Assembly: GCF_013003965.1 (NCBI RefSeq)
Contig: NZ_CP053069.1
Coordinates: 1,891,419 to 1,955,418, forward strand
Direction of reading: 5' to 3'
DNA: 64,000 bases
Source: Usitatibacter rugosus
GTDB lineage: Bacteria; Pseudomonadota; Gammaproteobacteria; Burkholderiales; Usitatibacteraceae
Every line of letters begins with the position of its first letter. Position 1 is the first letter of the stretch. Position numbers and translations under genes: made by a program. Shown in pieces: positions 9,155-19,047 of this stretch. The notes under the pieces were generated by a model. That model was not told the origin of the DNA and ran no database searches. It worked only from the letters and a program-made list of their open reading frames with translations.

Positions 9155-9882
9155 CCGACATCGCCGAAGCCAAGCGCCAGTTCACGCCCAGCGGGTTCCT
9201 GCGCGCGGGCATCAACATGGGCAATCCCGTCATCGCGCAGAAGGATCCGCACGGCGGCGACCCGAAGGGCGTGGGGGCCGCGCTCGCGCGCGAGCTCGCC
9301 AGGCGCCTCGGCGTCGACGTGAAGTTCACGACCTACGAGACCGCGGGCAAGCTCGCGGACGCGGTGAAGAACCGCGAGTGGGACGTGGCCTTCCTCGCCA
9401 TCGATCCGGCGCGCGCGACCGACATCGACTTCACGGCCGCGTACGTCCACATCGAGGGCACGTACATGGTGGCCGAGGCCTCGCCGATGAAGACGCCGGC
9501 CGATGCCGACCGCGTGGGCGTGAAGATCGCCGTGGGACTCAAGACCGCGTACGACCTCTACCTCACGCGCGAGATCAAGCACGCCACGCTCGTGCGCTCG
9601 GAGAGCTCGAAGGCCGCGATCGCACAGTTCTTCTCGGAGCCGCTCGATGCGGTGGCCGGCGTTCGCCAGCCGCTCGAGGCTTCCGCCGCGAGCCACCCGG
9701 GCTACCGCGTGATGCCGGAGAGCTTCATGGTGATCCAGCAGGCCTCGGGCGTTCCGAAGGGCCGCAGTGCCGCGCACGCGTACCTGGCGGCATTCATCGA
9801 GGAGATGAAGGCCTCGGGCTTCGTCGCCAAGGCCCTCCGCGACAGCGGGCAGTCCGACGTCGCTGTCGCTCCTCCTGGTTAA
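9151..9882 (+). CDS. Periplasmic-binding-protein-fold (SBP_bac_3) protein without signal peptide
   Basis: 243 residues related to amino-acid-type ABC solute-binding proteins: GFLRAGINMGNPVIAQK opens the fold, ALARELARRLGVDVKF and NREWDVAFLAIDPARATDIDFTAAYV follow, and a hinge-like segment (VGVKIAVGLKTAYDLYLT) lies near residue 125. There is no signal peptide. Translation starts at the ATGA overlap and the conserved fold starts about residue 12, so an N-terminal leader has no room. It may therefore be cytoplasmic. Proteins of this fold can also be enzymes, such as cyclohexadienyl dehydratase. Coupling to two Bug receptors next to AcnD/PrpF suggests a role in carboxylate handling, but the function is not established. 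Confidence 0.8.
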   Translation: MTDIAEAKRQFTPSGFLRAGINMGNPVIAQKDPHGGDPKGVGAALARELARRLGVDVKFTTYETAGKLADAVKNREWDVAFLAIDPARATDIDFTAAYVHIEGTYMVAEASPMKTPADADRVGVKIAVGLKTAYDLYLTREIKHATLVRSESSKAAIAQFFSEPLDAVAGVRQPLEASAASHPGYRVMPESFMVIQQASGVPKGRSAAHAYLAAFIEEMKASGFVAKALRDSGQSDVAVAPPG

Positions 9883-10006
9883 GGCAAAAGGCGTCCTCCG
9901 CAGATAAACACAGATAAACGCGGATGAACGGCAATCTGGGGTTAGACCCTGCATTGCTGTTATCTGCGTTTATCTGTGTTTATCTGCGGAGGACGCCTTT
10001 CGCCTT
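9881..10006. repeat. Long inverted repeat, copy 1 (45-bp arms)
   Basis: Left arm 9881-9925 and right arm 9962-10006 are reverse complements at 43 of 45 positions, with a 36-base loop. The arm core is CGCAGATAAACACAGATAAA. The left arm begins at the stop codon of the preceding plus-strand gene, and the right arm ends 15 bases before the stop of the convergent minus-strand gene, so the element may act as a bidirectional terminator. A second copy with an unrelated loop is at 15692-15813. Confidence 0.95.
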
Positions 10007-10021
10007 GGTACGCCGTAGGCG

Positions 10022-10969
10022 TTACTTGCGCAGTCCGAGGGACTCGACGAGGGATCCGAGGCTCTTCGACTCGTCGTCGACGAACTTGGTGAAGGCGTCG
10101 CCCGTCAGCAGGGTCGGGGTCCAGCCCATCTTCGCGAGCATGGCCTTCCATTCGGCGGTCTCGGCCGCGGTCTGGACCATCTTCACGATCTGCGCGCGCT
10201 GGGCGGCGGTGATCTCCGGGCCCGCCCACACGCCACGCCAGTTGCCGAACACGACGTCGATGCCTTGCTCCTTGAGCGAGGGGATGCCGTCGATCGCCGT
10301 CGGGGCGGAGACCGCCAGCGCGCGCATCTTGCCGCTCTTGATGTGCTCCGCGAACTCGCCCAGGCCGGAGGCGCCGACCTTCACGTGGCCGCCGATGATC
10401 GCGGGCACCGCTTCCCCGCCGCCCTTGAACGCGATGTAGTTGATCTTCGAGCCTTCGACGCCAACCGCCTTGGCGATGAGGCCGATCAGGAGATGCTCGG
10501 TGCTGCCCGCGGAGCCCGCGCCCCAGTTCACGGCGCCCGGGTTGGCCTTGAAGTCCTTGATGACGTCGGCCATCGTTTTGTACGGCGAGTTCGCCGGCAC
10601 CACGATCACCGAGTACTCGGCGAGGAGGCGCGCGATCGGGGTGGCCTGCTGCACACGCACGGCCGCACGGTTCAGCTCCACCGCGGCGACGAGCGCCTGG
10701 CCCGCGACCATGAGCTGCGTGGGATCGCCCTTCGAGCCGTTCAGGAACGCGGCGAGCCCGATGGTGCCGCCCGCGCCGCCCTTGTTCTCGTACTGCGCGC
10801 TGGAGACGAGCTTCGAGTCGAGCATCGTCTTGCCGAGGGTGCGGCCGGTCTGGTCCCAGCCGCCGCCGGGGTTCGAGGGCATCAGGATCTTCACCGGCGA
10901 TTGGGCGAACGCCGCGAAAGCGGCCGCGCTCAGCAGCGTGGCGGACAACAGTTGCAGGGTCTTCTTCAT
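10022..10969 (-). CDS. TctC/BugT-type tricarboxylate receptor
   Basis: 315-residue periplasmic receptor, more TctC-like than the other Bug proteins in the window. A Sec signal (MKKTLQLLSATLL to AAFAQ) precedes SPVKILMPSNPGGGWDQTGRTLG, where the GGGWDQT motif is characteristic of this subgroup. YENKGGAGGTIGLA, WGAGSAGSTEHL and NYIAFKGGGEAVPAIIGG follow. AAGGAG lies shortly upstream of the ATG. It is the last gene of the unit MFS transporter, GntR regulator, aconitase, receptor, so citrate or a related tricarboxylate is the likely ligand. No TctA or TctB genes are nearby, so any tripartite partner must be encoded elsewhere. Confidence 0.92.
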   Translation of the reverse strand: MKKTLQLLSATLLSAAAFAAFAQSPVKILMPSNPGGGWDQTGRTLGKTMLDSKLVSSAQYENKGGAGGTIGLAAFLNGSKGDPTQLMVAGQALVAAVELNRAAVRVQQATPIARLLAEYSVIVVPANSPYKTMADVIKDFKANPGAVNWGAGSAGSTEHLLIGLIAKAVGVEGSKINYIAFKGGGEAVPAIIGGHVKVGASGLGEFAEHIKSGKMRALAVSAPTAIDGIPSLKEQGIDVVFGNWRGVWAGPEITAAQRAQIVKMVQTAAETAEWKAMLAKMGWTPTLLTGDAFTKFVDDESKSLGSLVESLGLRK

Positions 10970-10997
10970 GGAGTCTCTCCTTGAGGGGTAGTGGTAT

Positions 10998-13538
10998 TCA
11001 CGCTGCGTTGCGGAATGCGCCGCGAAGGATGTGGGGCAGAACGCCGCCGTCGCGGAGCAGGGCGATCTCGAACAGGGTTTCGACGGCGGCCGTCGCGGCC
11101 AGCGCCGTGCGAGTGCCGTCGGCGCGAAGGATCGTGACGGGCACGGCGCCTCGCGGCTTCAGGTCCTCGGGTTGCACGTTCACTTCGATGCGGTCGCCGG
11201 CGCGCAATGCGAGCTCCGCGGGCCCGGTGCCCTCGGGCAGGCGCAGCGGCAGGATGCCCATGCCGACGAGGTTCGAGCGGTGGATGCGCTCGAAGCTCGA
11301 CGCCAGCACGGCGCGCACGCCCAGGAGGCGCTGGCCCTTCGCCGCCCAATCGCGCGAGGATCCGGTGCCGTAGCGGTGGCCGGCGACGATGACGACCGCT
11401 GCCCCATCCGCTTCGTAGCGACGGGCCGCCTCCCAGATCGGCACGACCTCGCCGCTCGGCGCATGCAGGGTGTGGGCGACCGGCGCGTCGGGCGCGAGGG
11501 CGTTGCGAACCGTGCGATTGTGGAACGCGGCGCGCAGCATCACCTCCCAGTTGCCGCGGCGCGAGGCGAAGACGTTGAGGTCGTCGCGGTCCTCGCCGCG
11601 CTCCACGAGGAAGTCGGCGACGAAGCTGTCCTTGGGGATCGCGCTCGCGGGCGAGATGTGGTCCGTGGTGATGTCGTCGCCCAGCACGAGCAGCGGATAC
11701 GCCGCGTAGCGCCCGAGCAGGCAGCCTGCCTCGACGGAAGCGAAGGGCGGACGGCGCAGCATCGTCGAGCGCGGATCCCACGCGAAGCGGGCGCCGGAGG
11801 GACTCTCCAGCGCATGCCAAGCCGGTGCCGCGGTGGCGACCTTGAACGCCTCCGCGAAATCCCGGGTGTCGAGGGCGATCTCCATCGCGGCCTCGATCTC
11901 GGCATCCGTCGGCCAGATCTGCTCCAGCGTGACGCGCCGTCCATCGGCGGCAATGAAAGGCTCGTCGCGCAGGTTATGCGACGCGTCGCCCGCGAGCGCG
12001 AAGGCCACGACCAGCGGCGGCGACATGATGAAGGCGAGGTCGAGATCCGGATGGATGCGCCCCGGGAAGTTCCGGTTGCCCGACAGCACCGCCACCGGGT
12101 GGCCGGGACGCTGCGTCGCGGGCAGCGGGCCCGAATTGCCGATGCACGTGGTGCAGCCGTAGCCCACGATCTGGAAGCCGAGCGCTCCCAGGTCGCGATC
12201 GAGGCCGCAACGCGCGAGATAACGCGCCGCGGCCGGAGAGCCCGGTGCGAGCGAGGTCTTCACGCCGGGCGCGACCGTGAGACCCGCCTCGCGCGCCTTG
12301 CGCGCCAGGAGACCGGCCGCGATGAGCAACCGGGGATCCGAGGTGTTCGTGCAGCTCGTGATCGCGGCGATGACGACCGGAAATGCCGCATTCCCCGGCG
12401 CGGCCTTGCGAAGGGCCTCGGCCGTGTCGAAATAGGGGAGACAATCCTGCGGGCGCTTCGGGCCGGCTACGTTCATGCCGACAGCCGCGAGGTCGATCGA
12501 GATCGCCTTCGTGTATCGGGGCACGGCTGCTGGATCGAACCACAGGCCGGTGCGCCGCGCATACGCTTCGACAAGGCGAATCGACTCCTCGTCGCGCCCC
12601 GTGCCACGCAGGTAAGTGAGCGTGGCGTCGTCGATGGGAAAGTAGCCGGTGGAGGCGCCGTACTCCGGGGCCATGTTGGCGACGACGGCGCGGTCGCCCG
12701 CGGAGAGCGTCGAGACGCCCGGCCCGTGGAACTCGACGAACTCGCCGGAGACGCCGAGCTCGCGCAGGCGCTGCGTCACCACGAGCGCGAGATCCGTGGC
12801 CAGCGCGCCGCGGCCGAGCTTGCCCGTGAGCTGCACGCCGATCACGTCGGGAATGCGGAGCGTCACCGGCATGCCGAACATGACGGTCTGCGCCTCGAGG
12901 CCGCCCACGCCCCACGCGAGCACGCCGATGCCATTCACCATGGGCGTGTGGCTGTCGGTGCCGATCATCAGGTCGGGCACAGCCCACGTCTCGCCCGCGC
13001 GCGTTTCCGTCGTGACGACGGTCGCGAGCTGCTCCAGGTTGATCGTGTGCATGATGCCGGTGCCGGGCGGATGGATGTGCACGTGCTCGAGGCTCTTCGA
13101 AGCCCAGCGCAGGAACCGGTAGCGCTCGGCGTTGCGGCGCAGCTCGTGCGCGAGGTTCACCGTGGCGGCGTCGTCGCGTCCGTGCACCTCGACCGCGAGC
13201 GAGTGATCCACCGACGCATCCACGTGCAGGACGGGGTTCAGCGATCGCGGATCGATGCCGTGCTCGGCGAGCGAGTCGCGCATGGCCGCGATGTCCACGA
13301 GCGCCGGCGTGCTCGTCGTGTCGTGCATCAGCACGCGCATGGGCTGCACCTGGATCTCGGCTTCGCTCGTGCCGTGCTTCTCCCAATCGAGGAGGGCGGC
13401 GATCGCTGCATCGCGCTCCTGGCCTTCCTGCGTGCGTGCGACGTTCTCCAGCAGGATTCGAAGGACGACGGGCAGGCGCGCCACGGCAGGGCCGAGGGCG
13501 GGCACGTCGATGAAGCGATGGGGGAACGCGGTGGCCAT
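10998..13538 (-). CDS. Second aconitase-family hydratase
   Basis: 846-residue aconitase-like enzyme, shorter than the canonical AcnA (about 890-905). The cluster ligands are intact: Cys396 in SCTNTS, and Cys462 and Cys465 in [12 protein letters not shown]. The swivel domain has [15 protein letters not shown] and [18 protein letters not shown]. The start at 13538 (MATAFPHRF) lies 2 bases after the stop of the GntR gene, and upstream in-frame codons run into that gene. Genetic context (regulator, MFS transporter and TctC-like receptor in one unit) suggests a peripheral tricarboxylate pathway rather than housekeeping TCA function, which the third copy (acnA) would cover. The substrate is not determinable here. 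Confidence 0.85.
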   Translation of the reverse strand: MATAFPHRFIDVPALGPAVARLPVVLRILLENVARTQEGQERDAAIAALLDWEKHGTSEAEIQVQPMRVLMHDTTSTPALVDIAAMRDSLAEHGIDPRSLNPVLHVDASVDHSLAVEVHGRDDAATVNLAHELRRNAERYRFLRWASKSLEHVHIHPPGTGIMHTINLEQLATVVTTETRAGETWAVPDLMIGTDSHTPMVNGIGVLAWGVGGLEAQTVMFGMPVTLRIPDVIGVQLTGKLGRGALATDLALVVTQRLRELGVSGEFVEFHGPGVSTLSAGDRAVVANMAPEYGASTGYFPIDDATLTYLRGTGRDEESIRLVEAYARRTGLWFDPAAVPRYTKAISIDLAAVGMNVAGPKRPQDCLPYFDTAEALRKAAPGNAAFPVVIAAITSCTNTSDPRLLIAAGLLARKAREAGLTVAPGVKTSLAPGSPAAARYLARCGLDRDLGALGFQIVGYGCTTCIGNSGPLPATQRPGHPVAVLSGNRNFPGRIHPDLDLAFIMSPPLVVAFALAGDASHNLRDEPFIAADGRRVTLEQIWPTDAEIEAAMEIALDTRDFAEAFKVATAAPAWHALESPSGARFAWDPRSTMLRRPPFASVEAGCLLGRYAAYPLLVLGDDITTDHISPASAIPKDSFVADFLVERGEDRDDLNVFASRRGNWEVMLRAAFHNRTVRNALAPDAPVAHTLHAPSGEVVPIWEAARRYEADGAAVVIVAGHRYGTGSSRDWAAKGQRLLGVRAVLASSFERIHRSNLVGMGILPLRLPEGTGPAELALRAGDRIEVNVQPEDLKPRGAVPVTILRADGTRTALAATAAVETLFEIALLRDGGVLPHILRGAFRNAA

Positions 13539-13540
13539 GC

Positions 13541-14419
13541 TCAATCGCCCACCAGCGCGATCTTCGTCTTGCGGGCGACCACGAGGTGCTTCTCGAGCAT
13601 GCGCGCGGCCTGCTCGAGCTTTCCCGCCTCGATGAGATCCAGCAGCTTCAGGTGTTCGGTGCACTGGCGCACGACCTTCTCGCGGCTGCGCTTGGCGCGG
13701 TACTCGAGCAGGCGGCGGAGCGCGTTCACGCGCCGGATCGCATCGACGAGGAACGGGTTGCCCGAGCCGCCCACCATCACTTCGTGGAAGGTCGCGCCGA
13801 TCTCGAAGACCTCCGCATCCGACATTCGCTTCAGGCCTCCGTCGAGGAGATCGCGTTGGCGTTGCCGCAGCCGCGCGATGGCGTCAGGCGCGAGGTGATA
13901 GCCCGCCGTGCGCAGCGCCGCCGGCTCGATCAGCGAGCGGAAGTGGAAGCTCTTCTCGTAGGCCTCGACCGAGGCCAGCATCGGCTCGAAGGCCCAGCCG
14001 TGGCCCGGGAGCCGCTGCAGCCAGCCTTCCTTCGCCATGCGCTCGAGAAGGGCGCGGACATGCGCGCGCGTCGCCTTGTAGCGCCGGGTGAGCGCCATTT
14101 CCGTGACGCGCTCGGGAATGCGGCCCGAGAGGCGATCCTCGGCGATGCGGTAGTAGAGGCTGTCGTCATCCCCGGCCGCGGCGGCGACTTCCACGCGTGC
14201 GGCCGCGGAGGGGCGCTGGGCGATGAAGTACCCGCGGTTGGGCTGGCGCTCGATCGCCCGCGTTTCCGACAGCAGGGCCAGCGCCCGGCGCACCGGCGAG
14301 CGGGACACCCGGAAGTGGTCGGCGAGGCTCTGCTCGGTGATGTGCGCTCCCGGCTCCGCCCCGGAGCGCTCGAGGTGCTCCACGATGCGTTCGGCGAGCC
14401 AGGGGACGAGGGAGGGCAT
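13541..14419 (-). CDS. GntR/FCD-family regulator with two winged-helix domains
   Basis: 292 residues. The first GntR winged helix spans about 5-70 (ITEQSLADHFRVSRSPVRRALALL, then RQPNRGYFI). A second one follows at about 87-145 (YYRIAEDRL, RYKATRAHVRALLERM, EGWLQRLPGHGWAF). The C-terminal FCD effector domain (about 155-285) keeps the histidines expected for metal and carboxylate binding (FHEVMV, EHLKLLD, EKHLV). FCD regulators commonly sense organic acids, fitting the downstream aconitase and receptor. The ATG at 14419 has no Shine-Dalgarno but has TACAAT 6 bases upstream, so the transcript may be leaderless. That -10 overlaps an inverted repeat, suggesting autoregulation. Confidence 0.9.
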   Translation of the reverse strand: MPSLVPWLAERIVEHLERSGAEPGAHITEQSLADHFRVSRSPVRRALALLSETRAIERQPNRGYFIAQRPSAAARVEVAAAAGDDDSLYYRIAEDRLSGRIPERVTEMALTRRYKATRAHVRALLERMAKEGWLQRLPGHGWAFEPMLASVEAYEKSFHFRSLIEPAALRTAGYHLAPDAIARLRQRQRDLLDGGLKRMSDAEVFEIGATFHEVMVGGSGNPFLVDAIRRVNALRRLLEYRAKRSREKVVRQCTEHLKLLDLIEAGKLEQAARMLEKHLVVARKTKIALVGD

Positions 14420-14426
14420 GGCGTCA

Positions 14427-14453
14427 TTGTACGCCGGGCCGGCAATCGTACAA
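14427..14453. promoter_or_regulatory. Putative GntR operator 1 (TTGTA-N17-TACAA)
   Basis: TTGTA at 14427-14431 and TACAA at 14449-14453 form an inverted repeat that extends to a perfect 8-bp match, ATTGTACG/CGTACAAT. On the minus strand the inner half overlaps the candidate -10 (TACAAT, 14431-14426) of the gntR gene and the outer half lies at the -35 position, so binding would block the promoter. Confidence 0.65.
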
Positions 14454-14462
14454 TCGGCAGGT

Positions 14463-14489
14463 TTGTATTACTGCTTGTTCCGGATACAA
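14463..14489. promoter_or_regulatory. Putative GntR operator 2 (TTGTA-N17-TACAA)
   Basis: TTGTA at 14463-14467 and TACAA at 14485-14489 have exactly the same spacing as operator 1 and lie 36 bp from it. The flanks extend the match to TTTGTAT/ATACAAA. The site overlaps the last codons of the MFS gene just upstream of gntR. The equal geometry of two sites supports a real dimeric regulator-binding array. Confidence 0.6.
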
Positions 14490-15658
14490 AGGGGCCGGGT
14501 CGCCAGCAGGCCCAGGGCCGGCCCCACCGCGACCGGGACGAACAGCCATTCCAGGGGCAGCCTCTCCGCCAGGCGTGCCGCGAGGGCGATGCTGGGGATC
14601 GTGATCGCGAAGCCGATGCAGTTCACCAATGTGAGCGTGGAGCCCACGAGCGCCTTCGGCGCGTTCGCCGCGTTCAGCGCCGAGAACTGCGGCGAGTCGC
14701 CGACGACGAAGACGCCCCAGGCGACGAGGAAGGCCAGGAAGAAGGGGGCGGGGAGCAGGAACGCGAGCGGCGAGGCAAGGCAGCAGAGCCCCGAGAGCGA
14801 GAGCTGCGCGAAGGCGACTTTCGCGCTGCCGGCCGTGCGGGACGCGTAACCGCCCGCGACGCAGCCGATCGCGCCCGCGCCGATGACCGCGAACGACCAC
14901 GCGGGAACATTCAGCGCGGTACCGTTCATCGCCGCATAGCCCGCGAGCAGCAGCGGGACGAGCGCCCAGAACGTGTAGAGCTCCCACATGTGGCCGAAGT
15001 ACCCGAAGGCCGAGGCCCGCAGGTCGCGCGACGAGAAGATCTGGAAGACCGCGCGCGGATCGAACTTCGAGCCCTTCACGCCGTACGGACCGTCGTGCAC
15101 CAGCACGACCATGGCCACGCCGCCCGCCGCGGCGATGATGGAAAGGCTCGCGAGCACCGTGCTCCACGGCATCGATTGCCCGAGGCCCTTCAGCAGGTGC
15201 GGGAACGCGGTGCCGAGCACGAGCGCGCCGACGAGCCACCCCAGCGCGTTGCCGAGGCCCTCGCGATACCAGCCTGCGGCGATGCGCATGCCCACGGGAT
15301 AGATCCCCGCGAGGAAGAATCCCGTCGCGAAGCGCAGCGCAAGGATCGCGGGATAGGGCTCGGCCAGCGCCGGCGTGGCGATGACCAGCGCGTTGGCGAT
15401 TGCGCCCAGCAACGCGCAAGCAAGGAACACACGCGAGGGCAGGAAGCGGTCGGCGATCGCGAGCACCGCGAACACCAGCGTGCCGGCGATGAAGCCCAGC
15501 TGCACGGCCGAGGTGATCGACGCGACGGCGTTGCCCGCGAGCCCCAGCTCCCGCTGAAGGTCCGGCAGCACGGCGTTGCCCGCGAACCACAGCGACGTGC
15601 CCGCGAATTGCGAGAGCACGATCACGGGGAGGATGCGGGTGGGACGTTCGGCATTCAT
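14468..15658 (-). CDS. Major facilitator superfamily transporter
   Basis: 396-residue inner-membrane protein with about twelve hydrophobic segments in two halves. ILPVIVLSQFAGTSLWFAGN opens the first helix, and LRFATGFFLAGIYPVGMRIA is the helix 4-5 region of the first bundle. The start at 15658 (MNAERPTR) is chosen because further upstream the frame reads through a terminator-like hairpin and a repeat. There is no Shine-Dalgarno and the start is 8 bases past that hairpin. The gene heads the unit with gntR, the second aconitase and a TctC-like receptor, so an organic acid substrate is plausible but unproven. Confidence 0.88.
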   Translation of the reverse strand: MNAERPTRILPVIVLSQFAGTSLWFAGNAVLPDLQRELGLAGNAVASITSAVQLGFIAGTLVFAVLAIADRFLPSRVFLACALLGAIANALVIATPALAEPYPAILALRFATGFFLAGIYPVGMRIAAGWYREGLGNALGWLVGALVLGTAFPHLLKGLGQSMPWSTVLASLSIIAAAGGVAMVVLVHDGPYGVKGSKFDPRAVFQIFSSRDLRASAFGYFGHMWELYTFWALVPLLLAGYAAMNGTALNVPAWSFAVIGAGAIGCVAGGYASRTAGSAKVAFAQLSLSGLCCLASPLAFLLPAPFFLAFLVAWGVFVVGDSPQFSALNAANAPKALVGSTLTLVNCIGFAITIPSIALAARLAERLPLEWLFVPVAVGPALGLLATRPLCIRNKQ

Positions 15659-15666
15659 GAAAGAAA

Positions 15667-15686
15667 AAGCCGCCTTTCGGCGGCTT
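15667..15686 (-). terminator. Rho-independent terminator after acnA, directly before the MFS start
   Basis: On the minus strand AAGCCGCC, loop GAAA, GGCGGCTT is followed by a T-rich tract (TTTCTTTC). It would end transcripts of the acnA operon. Because the next start codon on the same strand begins only 8 bases later, it could also act as an attenuator for the MFS-gntR-aconitase unit. Confidence 0.8.
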
Positions 15687-15691
15687 GGTTC

Positions 15692-15813
15692 AGGCGAAAA
15701 GCTCCCTCCGCAGATAAACACAGATAAACGCAGATAAAACCTTGCAGGGCCAAAACCAACAGTGGGTCTATCCGCGTTTATCTGTGTTTATCTGCGGAGG
15801 GCGCCTTTCGCCT
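15692..15813. repeat. Long inverted repeat, copy 2 (44-bp arms)
   Basis: Left arm 15692-15735 and right arm 15770-15813 are reverse complements at 41 of 44 positions, with a 34-base loop. The arms share the CGCAGATAAACACAGATAAA core with copy 1 at 9881-10006, but the loop sequence is unrelated. It lies 11 bases past the acnA stop. Confidence 0.95.
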
Positions 15814-15824
15814 TTGACTTTGCC

Positions 15825-18542
<2,718 letters not shown>

Positions 18543-18562
18543 GGATATCTTTCTCTTATTGG

Positions 18563-19012
18563 CTAGGTAGTGGCCTTGGCTCGAAGCTGCACATCGTACT
18601 CGCGTCCCGAGTCGTCCCGGCAGCGGCCGCCGCCGGTGCCGTAGGAGCCGCGGAATTCGCAGCGCAATCCCTGGCCGTCGGCGGATTGCAGCAGGGCGGT
18701 GGCGAGCGAGCCCTCGGGATTGTCGACGCTCACGAAGCCGCCGCCCATGCCCCAGCCGCCCCAACCGCGGCGGCCGCCGTAGCCCACGCCGCCGGAGACG
18801 TAGCCGGTGGCGCGGTCGGAGGTGACCTGGACCCAGGTGCCGTTGTAGGTGCGGTTCTCGAGCGTGACGGAGACGCGGCCCTCGGATTTGCCGACGTCTT
18901 CCAGGATGCCGGCGTACAGCTTGCCGCTGTCGCGCGGCATGAGCGTGATGTCGTACGTCGTGGCGCAACCGCCGAGCAGGGCGGCGAGGATGAGGATCGG
19001 GACTCGTTTCAT
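18563..19012 (-). CDS. Small lipoprotein, unknown function
   Basis: 149 residues with a lipoprotein signal: [19 protein letters not shown], the lipobox LGGC placing the lipidated Cys at residue 16. The mature part has a Gly/Trp/Tyr-rich loop (about 77-95: [16 protein letters not shown]) and a C-terminal strand region with a Cys pair ([13 protein letters not shown]). GGAGG lies 5 bases before the ATG. It sits between prpD and acnA in the methylcitrate operon. Nothing in the protein suggests an enzymatic role there, so it may be an envelope protein carried in the operon. Confidence 0.8.
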   Translation of the reverse strand: MKRVPILILAALLGGCATTYDITLMPRDSGKLYAGILEDVGKSEGRVSVTLENRTYNGTWVQVTSDRATGYVSGGVGYGGRRGWGGWGMGGGFVSVDNPEGSLATALLQSADGQGLRCEFRGSYGTGGGRCRDDSGREYDVQLRAKATT

Positions 19013-19047
19013 CGGGACCTCCGGGATAGTCGGTTCCCCTTCTGGGA

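Noticed and set aside
9881-10006. A possible CRISPR array because of repeated AGATAAACACAGATAAACG
   Set aside because: It is a two-arm inverted repeat with a single loop, not regularly spaced direct repeats, and no cas genes are present.
11031-13898. A 955-codon plus-strand open frame opposite the second aconitase
   Set aside because: It is a shadow of the aconitase and GntR genes with no recognisable motif.
15659-15721. An upstream extension of the MFS protein
   Set aside because: It would translate through a terminator hairpin and the inverted repeat; the residues are not transporter-like.
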